Notes: generated from the sequence alone by a model not told the origin. Shown: positions 1-8,448, counted from the stretch's first letter. The stretch: 64,000 bases of DNA from Streptacidiphilus fuscans (GCF_015690355.1 NZ_JADPRT010000015.1:20112-84111); one strand, 5' to 3'. A program made the numbers and translations.

Positions 1-462
1 GACGTAGTCGTCCCCGTCCCGGACGGCCCTGGTCCGGAGCGCGGCGAGGTCGCTGCCCGCGCCGGGTTCGCTGAACCCCTGGCACCAGATCTCGTCCCCG
101 CGCAGGATCGGCGGCAGCAGCCGTTCGCGCTGCGCGGGGGTCCCCTCGGCGGCGATGGTCGGCCCGGCGTGCAGGAGGCCGACGAAGTTGGCCCCGACGT
201 AGGGCGCGCCCGCGCGCTCAGTCTCTTCGAGGAAGATCAGGTGCTCGGACGGCGTCGCGCCACGGCCTCCGGCGTCCTCGGGCCAGTGGATACCGGCATA
301 GCCTGCGTCGAAGAGTCGCCGCTGCCAGGCCGTGTCGTAGGCACGGCGGCCGGGCCAATCCGAGGGATCGGGTGGCGCGGGGAGTTCGGGGAGGGTCTTG
401 CCGAGCCATTCGCGTAGGTGCCGACGGTAGTCGGCTTCGGCAGGGGTATCACTGAGCTGCAC
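1..462 (-). CDS. Acyl-CoA dehydrogenase, N-terminal part (runs off the left edge)
   Basis: Reading the minus strand from GTG at 462 gives 154 codons with no stop before the window edge. The product has the N-terminal helical domain of FAD-dependent acyl-CoA dehydrogenases, followed by the start of the middle domain: GIHWPEDAGGRG, then ILRGDEIWCQGFSEPGAGSDLA (the FSEPGAGSDLA motif contacts flavin and substrate). The enzyme family oxidises acyl-CoA to enoyl-CoA. An AAGGAG box lies 9 nt before the GTG, which decides the start. The next gene on the same strand (amidohydrolase) and the nearby acyl-CoA ligase suggest one acyl-CoA degradation locus. The C-terminal half and the catalytic base lie outside the window, so substrate class is unknown. 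Confidence 0.85.
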   Translation of the reverse strand, partial: MQLSDTPAEADYRRHLREWLGKTLPELPAPPDPSDWPGRRAYDTAWQRRLFDAGYAGIHWPEDAGGRGATPSEHLIFLEETERAGAPYVGANFVGLLHAGPTIAAEGTPAQRERLLPPILRGDEIWCQGFSEPGAGSDLAALRTRAVRDGDDYV

Positions 463-490
463 CTGTGCACTCTCCTTGTGCTGCAGCCAC

Positions 491-596
491 CAGGGGCGCG
501 GGGAACTGCGCGAGAAACCACCGTGTGCGGATGGCCCTGCTCGATCGGCGCGCCAGGTGGGTGGGTGGGTTATCGCGTAGTTCCCCGCGCCCCTAG
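491..596. repeat. Dispersed intergenic inverted repeat, copy 1
   Basis: The left arm CAGGGGCGCGGGGAACTGCG and the right arm near 573-596 (ending TTCCCCGCGCCCCTAG) are near-perfect inverted copies separated by about 60 nt, with the shared core GCGGATGGCCCTGC in the loop. It follows the stop codon of the amidohydrolase on the minus strand, so it could act as its terminator. Seven more copies or fragments of this family lie in the window. Confidence 0.8.
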
Positions 597-613
597 GTAG
601 TGCAACGTCCCCG

Positions 614-1843
614 CTAGCGAAGGTTTCCGTTCGCGTCCAGGTGCTTGTCCAGGTCGAGCTGCAGCATGCGAATCGCGTTGCCGCGCAGCACCTTGTAGAC
701 GACCTCCGGCGCCAAGCCGGCCATGTGCTCCTCGGCGACAGCCTTCGTCTCCGGCCACGTCGAGTCCACGTGCGGGTAGTCCGTCTCGAAGGTCACGTTG
801 TCCACGCCCACCGTGTCCAGCGAGGCGACCCCGTGCCGGTCACGGAAGAAGCAGGCGAAGATCTGCCGGTAGTAGTACGTCGACGGCGGCTCGGGGATCA
901 CGTCCCGGACCCCGCCCCACGCGCGGTGCTCGCGCCAGACGTCGTCCGCGCGCTCCAGCGCGTAGGGGATCCAGCCCATCTGGCCCTCGCTGTACGCGAG
1001 CTTCAGCCTCGGGAACTTCACCAGCACGCCGGAGAAGAGGAAGTCCGTCATCGACGCCATCGCATTGTTGAAGCTCAGCGTCGCCTGCACCGCCGGGGGC
1101 GCGTCCGGGGAGGCGGCCGGCATCTGCGAGGACGAGCCGATGTGCATGTTGACCACCGTGCCGGTCTCCTCGCAGGCGGCGAAGAACGGGTCCCAGTAGC
1201 CGGAGTGGATCGACGGCAGGCCCAGGTAGGTCGGGATCTCGCTGAAGGTCACCGCCCGCACGCCTCGTGCGGCGTTGCGCCGGATCTCGGCGACGGCCAA
1301 CTCGACGTCCCAGAGCGGTATCAGGCACAGCGGGATCAGCCGACCGCCGCTGTCGCCGCACCACTCCTCGACCATCCAGTCGTTGTAGGCGCGCACGCAG
1401 GCCAGCGCGACCTCCTTGTCCTTCGCCTCGGCGAAGGTCTGACCGCAGAACCGCGGGAAGGTCGGGAAGCACAGGGAGGCCTCGACGTGGTTGCTCTCCA
1501 TGTCCAGAAGGCGCGCCTTGGGATCCCAGCAGCCGCGACGCATCTCGTCACGGGTGATCCCGTCCAGCGTCATCTCGTCCCGCGAGAAGCCAACGGCGGC
1601 GATGTTGCGCTTGTACGGGAACTGGAGGTCCTCGTAGATCCACCAGTCGGTCGGCGGTCCGTCCGGGTCCATGCTGATCCGGTACTTGCCGCCCACGTAC
1701 TCCAGTTGACCGATACCGGCACGGAGCGGCTGCGGGCCGCGGTCGCGGTACTTGGCCGGGAGCCACGTGTCGAAGAGATGCGCCGGCTCGATCACGTGGT
1801 CGTCGACGCTCACCACCATCGGAAGTTCGGCGGAGTTATCCAT
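614..1843 (-). CDS. Amidohydrolase family protein (PF04909 type)
   Basis: A 409-residue TIM-barrel amidohydrolase of the ACMSD/dihydroxybenzoate decarboxylase-related group. The N-terminus has VVSVDDHVIEPAHLFDTWLP and the C-terminal third has FETDYPHVDSTWPETK around residue 350, both typical of the actinobacterial branch; other metal-site candidates include NMHIGSSS. Members hydrolyse or decarboxylate small (often aromatic) acids; the substrate here is unknown. The open frame extends to a GTG at 1861, but GGAGAGGG sits 7-8 nt before the ATG at 1843, so that start is preferred. It is divergent from the isochorismatase-fold/ligase pair across a 15-bp palindrome and upstream of the acyl-CoA dehydrogenase, suggesting joint regulation. 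Confidence 0.85.
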   Translation of the reverse strand: MDNSAELPMVVSVDDHVIEPAHLFDTWLPAKYRDRGPQPLRAGIGQLEYVGGKYRISMDPDGPPTDWWIYEDLQFPYKRNIAAVGFSRDEMTLDGITRDEMRRGCWDPKARLLDMESNHVEASLCFPTFPRFCGQTFAEAKDKEVALACVRAYNDWMVEEWCGDSGGRLIPLCLIPLWDVELAVAEIRRNAARGVRAVTFSEIPTYLGLPSIHSGYWDPFFAACEETGTVVNMHIGSSSQMPAASPDAPPAVQATLSFNNAMASMTDFLFSGVLVKFPRLKLAYSEGQMGWIPYALERADDVWREHRAWGGVRDVIPEPPSTYYYRQIFACFFRDRHGVASLDTVGVDNVTFETDYPHVDSTWPETKAVAEEHMAGLAPEVVYKVLRGNAIRMLQLDLDKHLDANGNLR

Positions 1844-1871
1844 GCGAGGCACCCTCTCCACAACCCTTTAC

Positions 1872-1886
1872 CTGACGGTCCGTCAG
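1872..1886. promoter_or_regulatory. Palindromic operator, TetR-type
   Basis: CTGACGG-T-CCGTCAG is a perfect inverted repeat with 7-bp arms, between the divergent amidohydrolase (start 1843) and isochorismatase-fold gene (start 1935). Sites of this TGACGG/CCGTCA form are typical of TetR-family regulators of acyl-CoA catabolism. A half-site-like TGACGGAC follows at about 1898. No TetR gene is in the window, so the regulator is inferred. Confidence 0.6.
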
Positions 1887-1934
1887 ATTCAGACTAGTGA
1901 CGGACAGCTGAAGCGGCAAGCGAGCGAGGACCGG

Positions 1935-2636
1935 ATGGGTGTAGAGGGAAAGAAACGGCTGGACCGGCAACGTGACCTGCTCGACCGACTGCTCGACCCG
2001 GCGCGCACCGCCGTCATCACCTGCGAGTGTCAGCAGGGCGTGCTCGGCGAGGAGGCGGTCTTCCCCGCGCTGGCCGAGGCCGCGGCCAAGACCGGGCTGG
2101 TGGGGAACGTCCGACTGCTCTGCGAGGCCGCCCGCGCGGCCCGCGTGCCCGTCGTCCACTGCACCGCCGAGCGCCGCGCGGACGGGCTGGGCGCCAACAC
2201 CAACGCCCGGCTCTTCGCCGCGGCCGCGCGCACGCCCTTCGACCCCGCCCTGCACGCCGGCATCGGCGCGGACCCGGAGCGCGACCTGGTCCTCCCCCGG
2301 CTGCACGGCCTCGGGCCGTTCCAGGACACAGGCCTCGCGTCCGCGCTGCGCAACCTCGGGGCCACGACCGTGGTCGTCACCGGCGTCTCGGTCAACGTCG
2401 CGCTGCTGGAGCTGACCCTGGGCGCGGTCGACGCCGGACTGCAGGTGGTGATCCCGACCGACGCCGTCGCCGGGACCCCGCCCGAGTACGCCGAGGCCGT
2501 GCTGGCCAACACCCTCGCCCTCGTCGCCACCCTCACCGACACCGCCACCGTGGCGGCCGTACTGGCCGCCAGAGCCGCCACAGCTGCCGGAGCCGCCGGA
2601 GCTGCCGGAGCTGCCGGACCAAGGAGAGACTCGTGA
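1935..2636 (+). CDS. Isochorismatase-fold protein lacking the usual catalytic triad
   Basis: A 233-residue protein with the isochorismatase/cysteine hydrolase fold: strand AVITCECQQGVLG near residue 25, the VLPRLHGLGPF segment, and TTVVVTGVSVNVALLELTLGAVDAG. In active members these three places carry Asp, Lys and Cys. Here they read Glu/Cys, Arg and Ala, so a normal hydrolase reaction is unlikely. The C-terminus is an Ala/Gly run made by a 9-bp repeat (GCTGCCGGA-like). The ATG at 1935 has GAGGA 4 nt upstream. It overlaps the next gene by GTGA, so the two are translationally coupled. It may be a binding or accessory subunit, or use other chemistry. Confidence 0.75.
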   Translation: MGVEGKKRLDRQRDLLDRLLDPARTAVITCECQQGVLGEEAVFPALAEAAAKTGLVGNVRLLCEAARAARVPVVHCTAERRADGLGANTNARLFAAAARTPFDPALHAGIGADPERDLVLPRLHGLGPFQDTGLASALRNLGATTVVVTGVSVNVALLELTLGAVDAGLQVVIPTDAVAGTPPEYAEAVLANTLALVATLTDTATVAAVLAARAATAAGAAGAAGAAGPRRDS

Positions 2637-4222
2637 CCCTCGCCGACGCCGGATCGCTGTGGGACCTGCTGGAACAACGCGTCGCGGCCACGCCGGACGC
2701 GCCGATGCTGATCCAGGCCGCCGACACCCCCGCAGGCGACGCCGACGCCGACACCGCAGGCGAGCCGGACCGGCAGCTGACGTACCGTCAGGTCCGCGAC
2801 CGCGCCGAGCGGATCGCCGCGGGGCTGCGCGCCGAGTACGGGATCGAGGACGGCACGCCGGTCGCCTGGCAGTTGCCCACGCGGATCGAGACGGTGCTCG
2901 TCTCGCTCGCCCTCTCCCGGCTCGGCGCGGTGCAGACGCCGATCATCGCCATCTACCGGGGCGCGGAGGTCGGCCACATCCTCGGCGAGTCCCACGCGCG
3001 GCTCTACCTCGTCCCCGGCGTCTGGCGCGGCTTCGACTACGTGACGATGGCCGAGGAGCTGACCCGGGGCTGGCAGCGGCCACCGGCAGTCCGTGTCCTC
3101 TACGACGACGCCGACCTGCCCGACGGCGACCCGGTCACCCTGCCGCCCGCGCCGCGCGCGGACCTGGACGACGCGCACGCGCCGGTGCGGTGGGTCTACT
3201 ACACCTCCGGCATCACCTCCGCGCCCAAGGGCGCCCGGCACACCGACCGGACGCTGATCGCGGGCGGCAGCGGCTTCGCGCGGGCGCTGGACATGGGCCC
3301 GGACGACGTCGGCTCGATCGCCTTCCCCTACGCCCACATCGGCGGCCCCGACTACCTGGTCGCGCTGCTGGTGCACGGCTTCCCCGCGCTGCTGCTGGAG
3401 GTCTTCGCGCTGCCCGACGTGCTGCCCGCGTACCGGCGCAACGGCGTCACCATGGCGGGCGGCAGCACCGCGTTCTACTCCGCGTTCCTGGCCGAACAGC
3501 GCAAACTGCCGCCCGGCGAGCGGCTGATACCGACGCTGCGGATCATCTCGGGCGGCGGCGCGCCGATGCCCCCCGAGCTCCACCGGGAGGTCACCGAGGA
3601 GATGGGCGTGGTCCTCGCGCACGGCTACGGCATGACCGAGGCCCCCGCCATCACCATGGGCTCCCCCCGCGACACCCCCGAGCAGCTGGCGTTCACCGAG
3701 GGCCACCCGGTGCGCGGCTGCGAGGTGAGGGTCGAGGACGGCGAGATGTGGCTGCGCGGCCCGATGGTCTGCCGCGGCTACACCGACGCCGAGCTGACGG
3801 CCCAGGCCTTCACCGCCGACGGCTGGTTCCGCACGGGTGATCTCGGTCACGTCCGCCCGGACGGGCACGTCCGGCTGACCGGTCGGCTGAAGGACATCAT
3901 CATCCGCAAGGGGGAGAACATCTCCGCCAAGGAGATCGAGGACCTCCTCTACCAGGACCCGCGCGTCGGCGACGTCGCCGTGATCGGCCTGCCGGACCCG
4001 GTGCGCGGCGAACGCGTCTGCGCGGTGGTGGAGCGGAAGCAGGGCGTCGAACCGCCGTCGCTGGCAGATGTGGCGGCACGGCTGCGGGCGGCCGGGCTCA
4101 TGACGCAGAAGATCCCGGAGCAGTTGGAGGTCGTCGAGGCGCTGCCGCGCAACGAGACGCTGCGGAAGGTGCTGAAGCACCAGCTGCGGGACATGTTCGC
4201 CGGGCTTCCGTGGGAGGGGTAG
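2633..4222 (+). CDS. AMP-dependent acyl-CoA synthetase/ligase
   Basis: A 529-residue ANL-superfamily enzyme. Visible motifs in order: YYTSGITSAPKGARH (A3, near residue 190), GYGMTEAP (A5, near 330), GWFRTGDLGHVRPDGH with LKDIIIRKGENIS (A7-A8, 400-425), and the C-terminal catalytic lysine region PRNETLRKVLK (near 510). Full length for the family. It activates a carboxylic acid as acyl-AMP and joins it to CoA; cyclohexanecarboxylate-, benzoate- or fatty acid-type substrates are all possible. GTG at 2633 overlaps the stop of the isochorismatase-fold gene, so the pair is one operon reading away from the TetR-type palindrome. It would feed the acyl-CoA dehydrogenase encoded nearby. Confidence 0.88.
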   Translation: MTLADAGSLWDLLEQRVAATPDAPMLIQAADTPAGDADADTAGEPDRQLTYRQVRDRAERIAAGLRAEYGIEDGTPVAWQLPTRIETVLVSLALSRLGAVQTPIIAIYRGAEVGHILGESHARLYLVPGVWRGFDYVTMAEELTRGWQRPPAVRVLYDDADLPDGDPVTLPPAPRADLDDAHAPVRWVYYTSGITSAPKGARHTDRTLIAGGSGFARALDMGPDDVGSIAFPYAHIGGPDYLVALLVHGFPALLLEVFALPDVLPAYRRNGVTMAGGSTAFYSAFLAEQRKLPPGERLIPTLRIISGGGAPMPPELHREVTEEMGVVLAHGYGMTEAPAITMGSPRDTPEQLAFTEGHPVRGCEVRVEDGEMWLRGPMVCRGYTDAELTAQAFTADGWFRTGDLGHVRPDGHVRLTGRLKDIIIRKGENISAKEIEDLLYQDPRVGDVAVIGLPDPVRGERVCAVVERKQGVEPPSLADVAARLRAAGLMTQKIPEQLEVVEALPRNETLRKVLKHQLRDMFAGLPWEG

Positions 4223-4378
4223 CCGGGCGAGCGAAACCCCCGCCGACCGACTGTTCGGGGTTCATCCGCGGGTATGAAGACGCTGTCAATCAGCTGAGTA
4301 GGCTCGAACGAGCTCGAAAGTCTGGTTCTCGCCCGGTAGTCGCACCAGGAGACGGCGGGAGTTTCCTGAAAGGTCGCG

Positions 4379-5473
4379 ATGAGCCTCACCGGTACACCCT
4401 TCTTCGTGCTGACCGTCGTCCTCGTGGTCGTCGCCCTGGCCGCGCTGTTCGGGCTGTGGAACCGAATACCCGGCCCGGGCGCGGCCAGACTGGCGGCCAG
4501 ATTCGGGCTGGCCGTCCTGAGCCAGCTCACCGCCGTGGTCATGGTGCTGGTCTACCTCAACAACAGCATGGGGCCGTTCTACGACAGCTGGAGCGACCTC
4601 TTCGGCGGCAGCACGACGGTCAGCGACACCGCGCTCTCCGGCAACAACGGCCACCACGGCGGCGACGGCGTCGCGCCCGGCGGCAAGCTGACCTTCTCCT
4701 CCTACCTCCCCGGCGTGCTGAAGACCCGCACGGTCGGCGCGTCCTCCGGCATCGAGGGCAGCCTCTACGTCTGGCTTCCGCCGCAGTACCACGACCCCGC
4801 GTACGCGAACACCGACTTCCCGGTGGTCGAACTGCTCCCCGGCACGCCGGGCACGCCGCAGGCGTGGTTCGGGACGATGAAGGTCCAGGACGAGATGAGC
4901 AAGCTGATGGCCGCGGGCACGGTCAAGCCCATGATCATGGTCTCGGCCAAGCTGAACGTCCTCGGCGGCAACACCGACCCCGGCTGCGCGGACATCCCGG
5001 GCGTGGCCCGGACCGCGACGTGGCTCTCGCGGGACGTGCCGGCGCTGATCCGGTCCAACTTCCGCGCCGCGAAGGCACCGTCGCAGTGGGCGATCATGGG
5101 CTACTCCGCGGGTGCGTACTGCGCGGTCAACCTGACGGTCCAGCACCCGGACGTCTTCGGCTCGGCGGTCAGCCTGTCGGGCTACAACACGCCCGAATCC
5201 CCCCTGGTCACGAACAACTTGGGGCTGAGCCGCGCCAACGACCCGGTGTACCAGCTGAAGCACGCGAAGAAGCAGCCGCCCGTGTCGTTCCTGATGGGCG
5301 GCAGCCTCCAGGACCAGGGCACGGTGCCTGCGGCGAAGGCGCTGCTCGCGGTCCTGCGGACGCCGGGCGACAGCCGCCTGGTCACCGTCCGCGAGGGCGG
5401 TCACACCCCCACGGTGTGGCGGGAGATGCTGCCCGATGCACTGACCTGGCTGTCGGCGCGGACGTCCGGTTGA
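4379..5473 (+). CDS. Membrane-anchored esterase, alpha/beta hydrolase (esterase D/antigen 85-like)
   Basis: 364 residues. Two hydrophobic segments fill the first 65 residues (FFVLTVVLVVVALAALFG and GLAVLSQLTAVVMVLVYL), so the catalytic part is probably outside the membrane. The putative esterase domain starts near residue 115 with YLPGVLKTRTVG and has the nucleophile elbow MGYSAGAYCA (Ser near 242), an acid candidate in GGSLQDQGT and a His candidate in REGGHTPTVWREML. Such proteins hydrolyse or transfer acyl esters; the substrate is unknown. GAAAGG 5 nt before the ATG supports the start. It ends in a dispersed-repeat fragment and converges on the TagF-like gene. Confidence 0.8.
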   Translation: MSLTGTPFFVLTVVLVVVALAALFGLWNRIPGPGAARLAARFGLAVLSQLTAVVMVLVYLNNSMGPFYDSWSDLFGGSTTVSDTALSGNNGHHGGDGVAPGGKLTFSSYLPGVLKTRTVGASSGIEGSLYVWLPPQYHDPAYANTDFPVVELLPGTPGTPQAWFGTMKVQDEMSKLMAAGTVKPMIMVSAKLNVLGGNTDPGCADIPGVARTATWLSRDVPALIRSNFRAAKAPSQWAIMGYSAGAYCAVNLTVQHPDVFGSAVSLSGYNTPESPLVTNNLGLSRANDPVYQLKHAKKQPPVSFLMGGSLQDQGTVPAAKALLAVLRTPGDSRLVTVREGGHTPTVWREMLPDALTWLSARTSG

Positions 5474-5478
5474 ACGGT

Positions 5479-5535
5479 TGGGGGCGCGGGGAACTGCTGA
5501 TGTGCGGCTCCGCCGCGTAGGTAGTGCAACGTCCC
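5479..5535. repeat. Dispersed intergenic repeat, fragment (copy 2)
   Basis: Contains GGGGGCGCGGGGAACTGC and the trailing module GGCTCCGCCGCGTAGGTAGTGCAACGT that also occurs in copies 1, 3 and 7. It lies between the convergent esterase and glycosyltransferase genes. The right inverted arm is missing, so this is a truncated copy. Confidence 0.65.
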
Positions 5536-5551
5536 TCGTGCCCAACCCCGA

Positions 5552-7699
5552 CTACTGCACGGGGAATACCCGCCGCACGACCCGTTCCGCCGCGCCGCCG
5601 TCTTCCAGCGCGCAGAACTTCGCGCGGAACGCGCCCCGCAGCTTCTCCGTCTCCCACGTGTCCGCGCCGCCGCCCACGCGGAGCAGCTCGGCCAGCTCCT
5701 CCGGCGTCGACGCGACCGCGCCCGGGGGCTCGGCCATCAGGTCGAAGTACGTGCCGCGGACGCGCTGGTACTCGTCCCAGTCCGGGGCGAAGACGACGAT
5801 CGGGCGGTCCAGGACCGCGTAGTCGAACATCGTCGAGGAGTAGTCGGTGACCAGGATGTCCGCCGCCAGGTAGAGGTCCTCGACGACGGGGTACGCCGAG
5901 ACGTCGACCACCCCCACGTCGTCCGGCCGGAGGCCCGCGTCGTCGTAGAAGTAGTGGGCGCGCATCAGCAGCGTCGTGCGGGGGCCGAGACTGCGGGCGA
6001 GGGTGACGATGTCGAGGGCGGGGACGAAGGTGTCCTGCTGCTCGCGGTGGGTGGGGGTGTAGAGGACGACCCGCTGGTCGGCGGGGATGCCCAACTTCTC
6101 GCGCACCGCGGCGATCTCCGCCGCGTCCGCGTTGGCCAGGCGGTCGTTGCGCGGGTAGCCCGTCTCCAGGACCTCGTAGGGGCCCGGGTAGGCGCGGCCG
6201 AAGGCGTCCGTCGCGAAGGGGCTCGGCGAGACCAGGTAGTCCCAGCGGGCGACGTGTTCCAGCAGGCGGTCCCAGTCCATGTCGCCTGCGGCCAGCGGGC
6301 GGGACTTCAGGTCCAGGCCCAAGTACTTGAGCGGGGTGCCGTGTTGGGTCTGGACGTGCACCGAGCCGGACCGCTTGGTCATCGTGTGCGGGAAGTTGAC
6401 GTTGTTGACCAGGTACTTGGCCGTCGCCATCAGCTTGAAGTAGCGCGGCGTGTTGGCCACCACGTACGGGACGCCCTCCGGCAGCCCCTTGGCCTGGGCC
6501 GCCGTCTCGACCACCCAGACGCCCTTGACCTGCGGGGCGAGCTCGCGCATCGCCTCGTAGATCGCGGCCGGGTTGCAGGCGTAACCCCGGTACCAGTAGG
6601 CCGCGAAGACGGCGAGGTTCTCGTTGAGCGGGAGCCGGCGGTAGGTCTCGTAGAGGCCGCGGCGGCCCGCGCCGCGTACCGCCCGCTTCAGGGTGTTCGG
6701 CAGGGTGCGCGGCAGCGCGCGCAGCGGGCGCAGGCGCTGGTACGCGCCCCACGCGCCGCGGTCGACCAGCCGGTACTGCACGCCGCGCAGGCCCTTGGGG
6801 TAGGCGTAGCCCGCCGGTCGCCGGCGGTGGAAGTGCGCGACGGTGCGGCGGAAGAACTCCTCGCGGAGCCGCTCCGGGACCAGGCCGGGGGTGTCCAGCA
6901 CGGTGACGGCCTGCTTGACCGTGCGGTCGAAGACGGCCCGGCGCAGTTCGGCCGGGATCTCCGGGTGGCGCTCCATGAACGTGAAGATCGCCTCGTACTG
7001 CGGGAACGCGTCCGCGTGCTTGGGCGAGGCGGTGTTGGTGATCGCCCCGGCGCGCTGGCGGCGGTAGAAGTAGAGGTCCTTGTCCAGGTAGCTGAGCTTC
7101 TGCGCGCCCAGCAGCAGTGGATAGGTGACCGAGATGTCCTCGTAGTAGCCGCCGCCGAACTGGACCTCCAGCGACGCCAGGTACTCGCGGCGGATCACCT
7201 TGTTCCAGACGGACATGATCATCTGCAGCAGGCCGGGCCGGTCGGCCAGGGTGAAGACCTCCGGCAGCGGCGGCTCGACCAGCAGGCGGCGCCAAGTGTC
7301 CGGCTCGGTCGTCCCGTCCGGGAAGGTGCGGGCGAAACCGGTGATCAGCACGTCGGGGCGGATCTCCGCGAGCCGCGCGGCGACCAGGTCCACCGCGCCG
7401 TCGGCCAGCCAGTCGTCGCTGTCAACGAACCACACGTAGTCGCCGGTGGCGTACTTGAGACCGACCTCACGCGCGCCGCCGAGACCGCGGTTGACGGCCA
7501 GGTGCCGCACGGTGAGGCGGGAGTCGCGCTCGGCATAGGCGTCGAGGATCGCGCCGCTGCGGTCGGGCGAGCAGTCGTCGACGGCGATCACCTGAAGTGA
7601 GGGCAGGTCGGCGGAGAGGAGGGAGTCCAGGCAGCGCGGAAGGTAGTCGGCGACGCCGTACACGGGCAGCACGATGCTGAGGGAAACTCCGGTACTCAC
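5552..7699 (-). CDS. Bifunctional GT2 glycosyltransferase / CDP-glycerol glycerophosphotransferase (TagF-like)
   Basis: 715 residues with two domains. Residues 1-230 are a GT-A family 2 glycosyltransferase: LSIVLPVYGVADYLPRCLDS, VIAVDDCSPDRS, and the DxD-like VWFVDSDDW. Residues about 370-710 are a glycerophosphotransferase: VLYTPTHREQQD and LVTDYSSTMFDYAVLDRPIV are hallmark motifs of TagB/TagF polymerases that move glycerol- or ribitol-phosphate from CDP-polyols. The fusion is common in actinomycetes and points to a teichoic acid-like or phosphopolyol cell-wall polymer made at the inner face of the membrane. It stands alone, with no transporter or nucleotide-activating enzyme beside it. The start is the ATG at 7699; the reading frame beyond is closed. 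Confidence 0.87.
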   Translation of the reverse strand: MSTGVSLSIVLPVYGVADYLPRCLDSLLSADLPSLQVIAVDDCSPDRSGAILDAYAERDSRLTVRHLAVNRGLGGAREVGLKYATGDYVWFVDSDDWLADGAVDLVAARLAEIRPDVLITGFARTFPDGTTEPDTWRRLLVEPPLPEVFTLADRPGLLQMIMSVWNKVIRREYLASLEVQFGGGYYEDISVTYPLLLGAQKLSYLDKDLYFYRRQRAGAITNTASPKHADAFPQYEAIFTFMERHPEIPAELRRAVFDRTVKQAVTVLDTPGLVPERLREEFFRRTVAHFHRRRPAGYAYPKGLRGVQYRLVDRGAWGAYQRLRPLRALPRTLPNTLKRAVRGAGRRGLYETYRRLPLNENLAVFAAYWYRGYACNPAAIYEAMRELAPQVKGVWVVETAAQAKGLPEGVPYVVANTPRYFKLMATAKYLVNNVNFPHTMTKRSGSVHVQTQHGTPLKYLGLDLKSRPLAAGDMDWDRLLEHVARWDYLVSPSPFATDAFGRAYPGPYEVLETGYPRNDRLANADAAEIAAVREKLGIPADQRVVLYTPTHREQQDTFVPALDIVTLARSLGPRTTLLMRAHYFYDDAGLRPDDVGVVDVSAYPVVEDLYLAADILVTDYSSTMFDYAVLDRPIVVFAPDWDEYQRVRGTYFDLMAEPPGAVASTPEELAELLRVGGGADTWETEKLRGAFRAKFCALEDGGAAERVVRRVFPVQ

Positions 7700-7820
7700 A
7701 GCTGGTGGCGCTCCTGGTCCTGCGGCGGCGGTGCATGCGGGGCAACCCGATGCTAGTTCACCGCGCCTTCACGTCGGACCGACCGATGAAACCCCTGCTC
7801 AGAAGCGGCTCAGAAGGCGG

Positions 7821-8189
7821 TCAGAACGGTCGCTCGTCGGAGACCGTGAACAGCCGCCGTACGCCGAGCGCCGCGAAGACCCGGTGCACCTGCGACGGCA
7901 CCGCACCGGAGGCGGGGTCCACCCGCGGCATGACCAACCGCAGTTCGCCGCCGCAGGATCGCATCAGCCGCCGGGCGGCGATCAGCACCCCGACGCCCGT
8001 CGAGTCGCAGAAGCGGACGTCCGTGAGATCGACCACCAGCTTTCTGGACCCGTTCGCCACGGCCTCGCGCACCGCCTCGCGGACCCGGCCGCCCGAGCCG
8101 AGGTCGAGATCGCCGGAGACGCTCAGCAGCACCCAGTCGTCCTGTTCGTACCGTTCCACGGTCACGTTCGTCGTCATCACGGTGCCCAC
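7821..8189 (-). CDS. STAS-domain anti-sigma factor antagonist
   Basis: A 122-residue STAS protein of the SpoIIAA/RsbV/BldG class. It shows WVLLSVSGDLDLGSG, LVVDLTDVRFCDSTGVGVLIAARR (the DSTGVG motif carries the phosphorylatable Ser) and the C-terminal helix region LFTVSDE. It would bind an anti-sigma kinase when unphosphorylated. No kinase is encoded beside it, so its partner lies elsewhere. Start choice is uncertain: GTG 8189 has GGAGAG only 2 nt upstream, whereas GTG 8180 has it at 11 nt and ATG 8177 at 14 nt; MTTNVTVERYEQ is a natural N-terminus. It is divergent from the ECF sigma gene across 250 nt of palindromes and repeats. Confidence 0.85.
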   Translation of the reverse strand: MGTVMTTNVTVERYEQDDWVLLSVSGDLDLGSGGRVREAVREAVANGSRKLVVDLTDVRFCDSTGVGVLIAARRLMRSCGGELRLVMPRVDPASGAVPSQVHRVFAALGVRRLFTVSDERPF

Positions 8190-8242
8190 GACTCTCCGAC
8201 TCTTCAGCTGTCCGACCGTCCGGGTTCCCCCCGCTACCAGGA

Positions 8243-8306
8243 CATCACTGATGGTGATGGTGCTTCAGGGTAGCCCTCGGTCCCTCGCTCTGACACTGCG
8301 TGCCAC
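8243..8306. promoter_or_regulatory. Palindrome and shared 19-nt motif upstream of the sigma factor gene
   Basis: CATCAC-TGATG-GTGATG (8243-8259) is an inverted repeat. At 8288-8306 CTCTGACACTGCGTGCCAC matches 18 of 19 bases with 33405-33423 upstream of citrate synthase, and in both places GCGCGCAC follows within a few bases. In the second copy the core is a perfect TGGCAC-TGC-GTGCCA palindrome. Both lie about 110-160 nt before a plus-strand gene, which suggests one regulator binds both. Confidence 0.4.
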
Positions 8307-8370
8307 CATGCGCGCACACTTGATTCTTCAAACATTCGGACGACCGGCACATCGCGGCGCTAGATTCGAC

Positions 8371-8418
8371 CTGAGGAGTTCTCTGAGGAATTCCCCGAGG
8401 AGTCACCTGAGCAGTCGC
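8371..8418 (+). repeat. 12-bp tandem repeat in the sigma gene leader
   Basis: Four consecutive 12-bp units begin at 8371, 8383, 8395 and 8407 (consensus CTGAGGAGTYCC, e.g. CTGAGGAGTTCT, CTGAGGAATTCC, CCGAGGAGTCAC). A -10-like TAGATT sits just before at 8361-8366, so the array probably lies in the 5' untranslated leader of the ECF sigma gene. Confidence 0.7.
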
Positions 8419-8448
8419 TGAACTGGTACCGACGGAGCGGTGGTGCTG

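Noticed and set aside
641..1897. 418-codon plus-strand ORF opposite the amidohydrolase
   Set aside because: Arg/Val/His/Leu-rich antisense shadow with no domain; the minus strand has clear amidohydrolase motifs and a ribosome site.
2579..2625. 9-bp GCTGCCGGA repeat as a regulatory array
   Set aside because: It lies inside the coding sequence and only makes an Ala/Gly run; slippage is enough to explain it.
2027..2632. Extension of the ligase frame upstream of 2633
   Set aside because: The extension is Arg/Gly-rich shadow of the isochorismatase-fold gene; GTG 2633 with GTGA overlap gives the normal ligase length.
8305..8323. Leader peptide ATGCGCGCACACTTGA (M-R-A-H-L) before the sigma gene
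   Set aside because: No ribosome site, five codons, and not repeated at the related 33405 site, where the ATG is missing.
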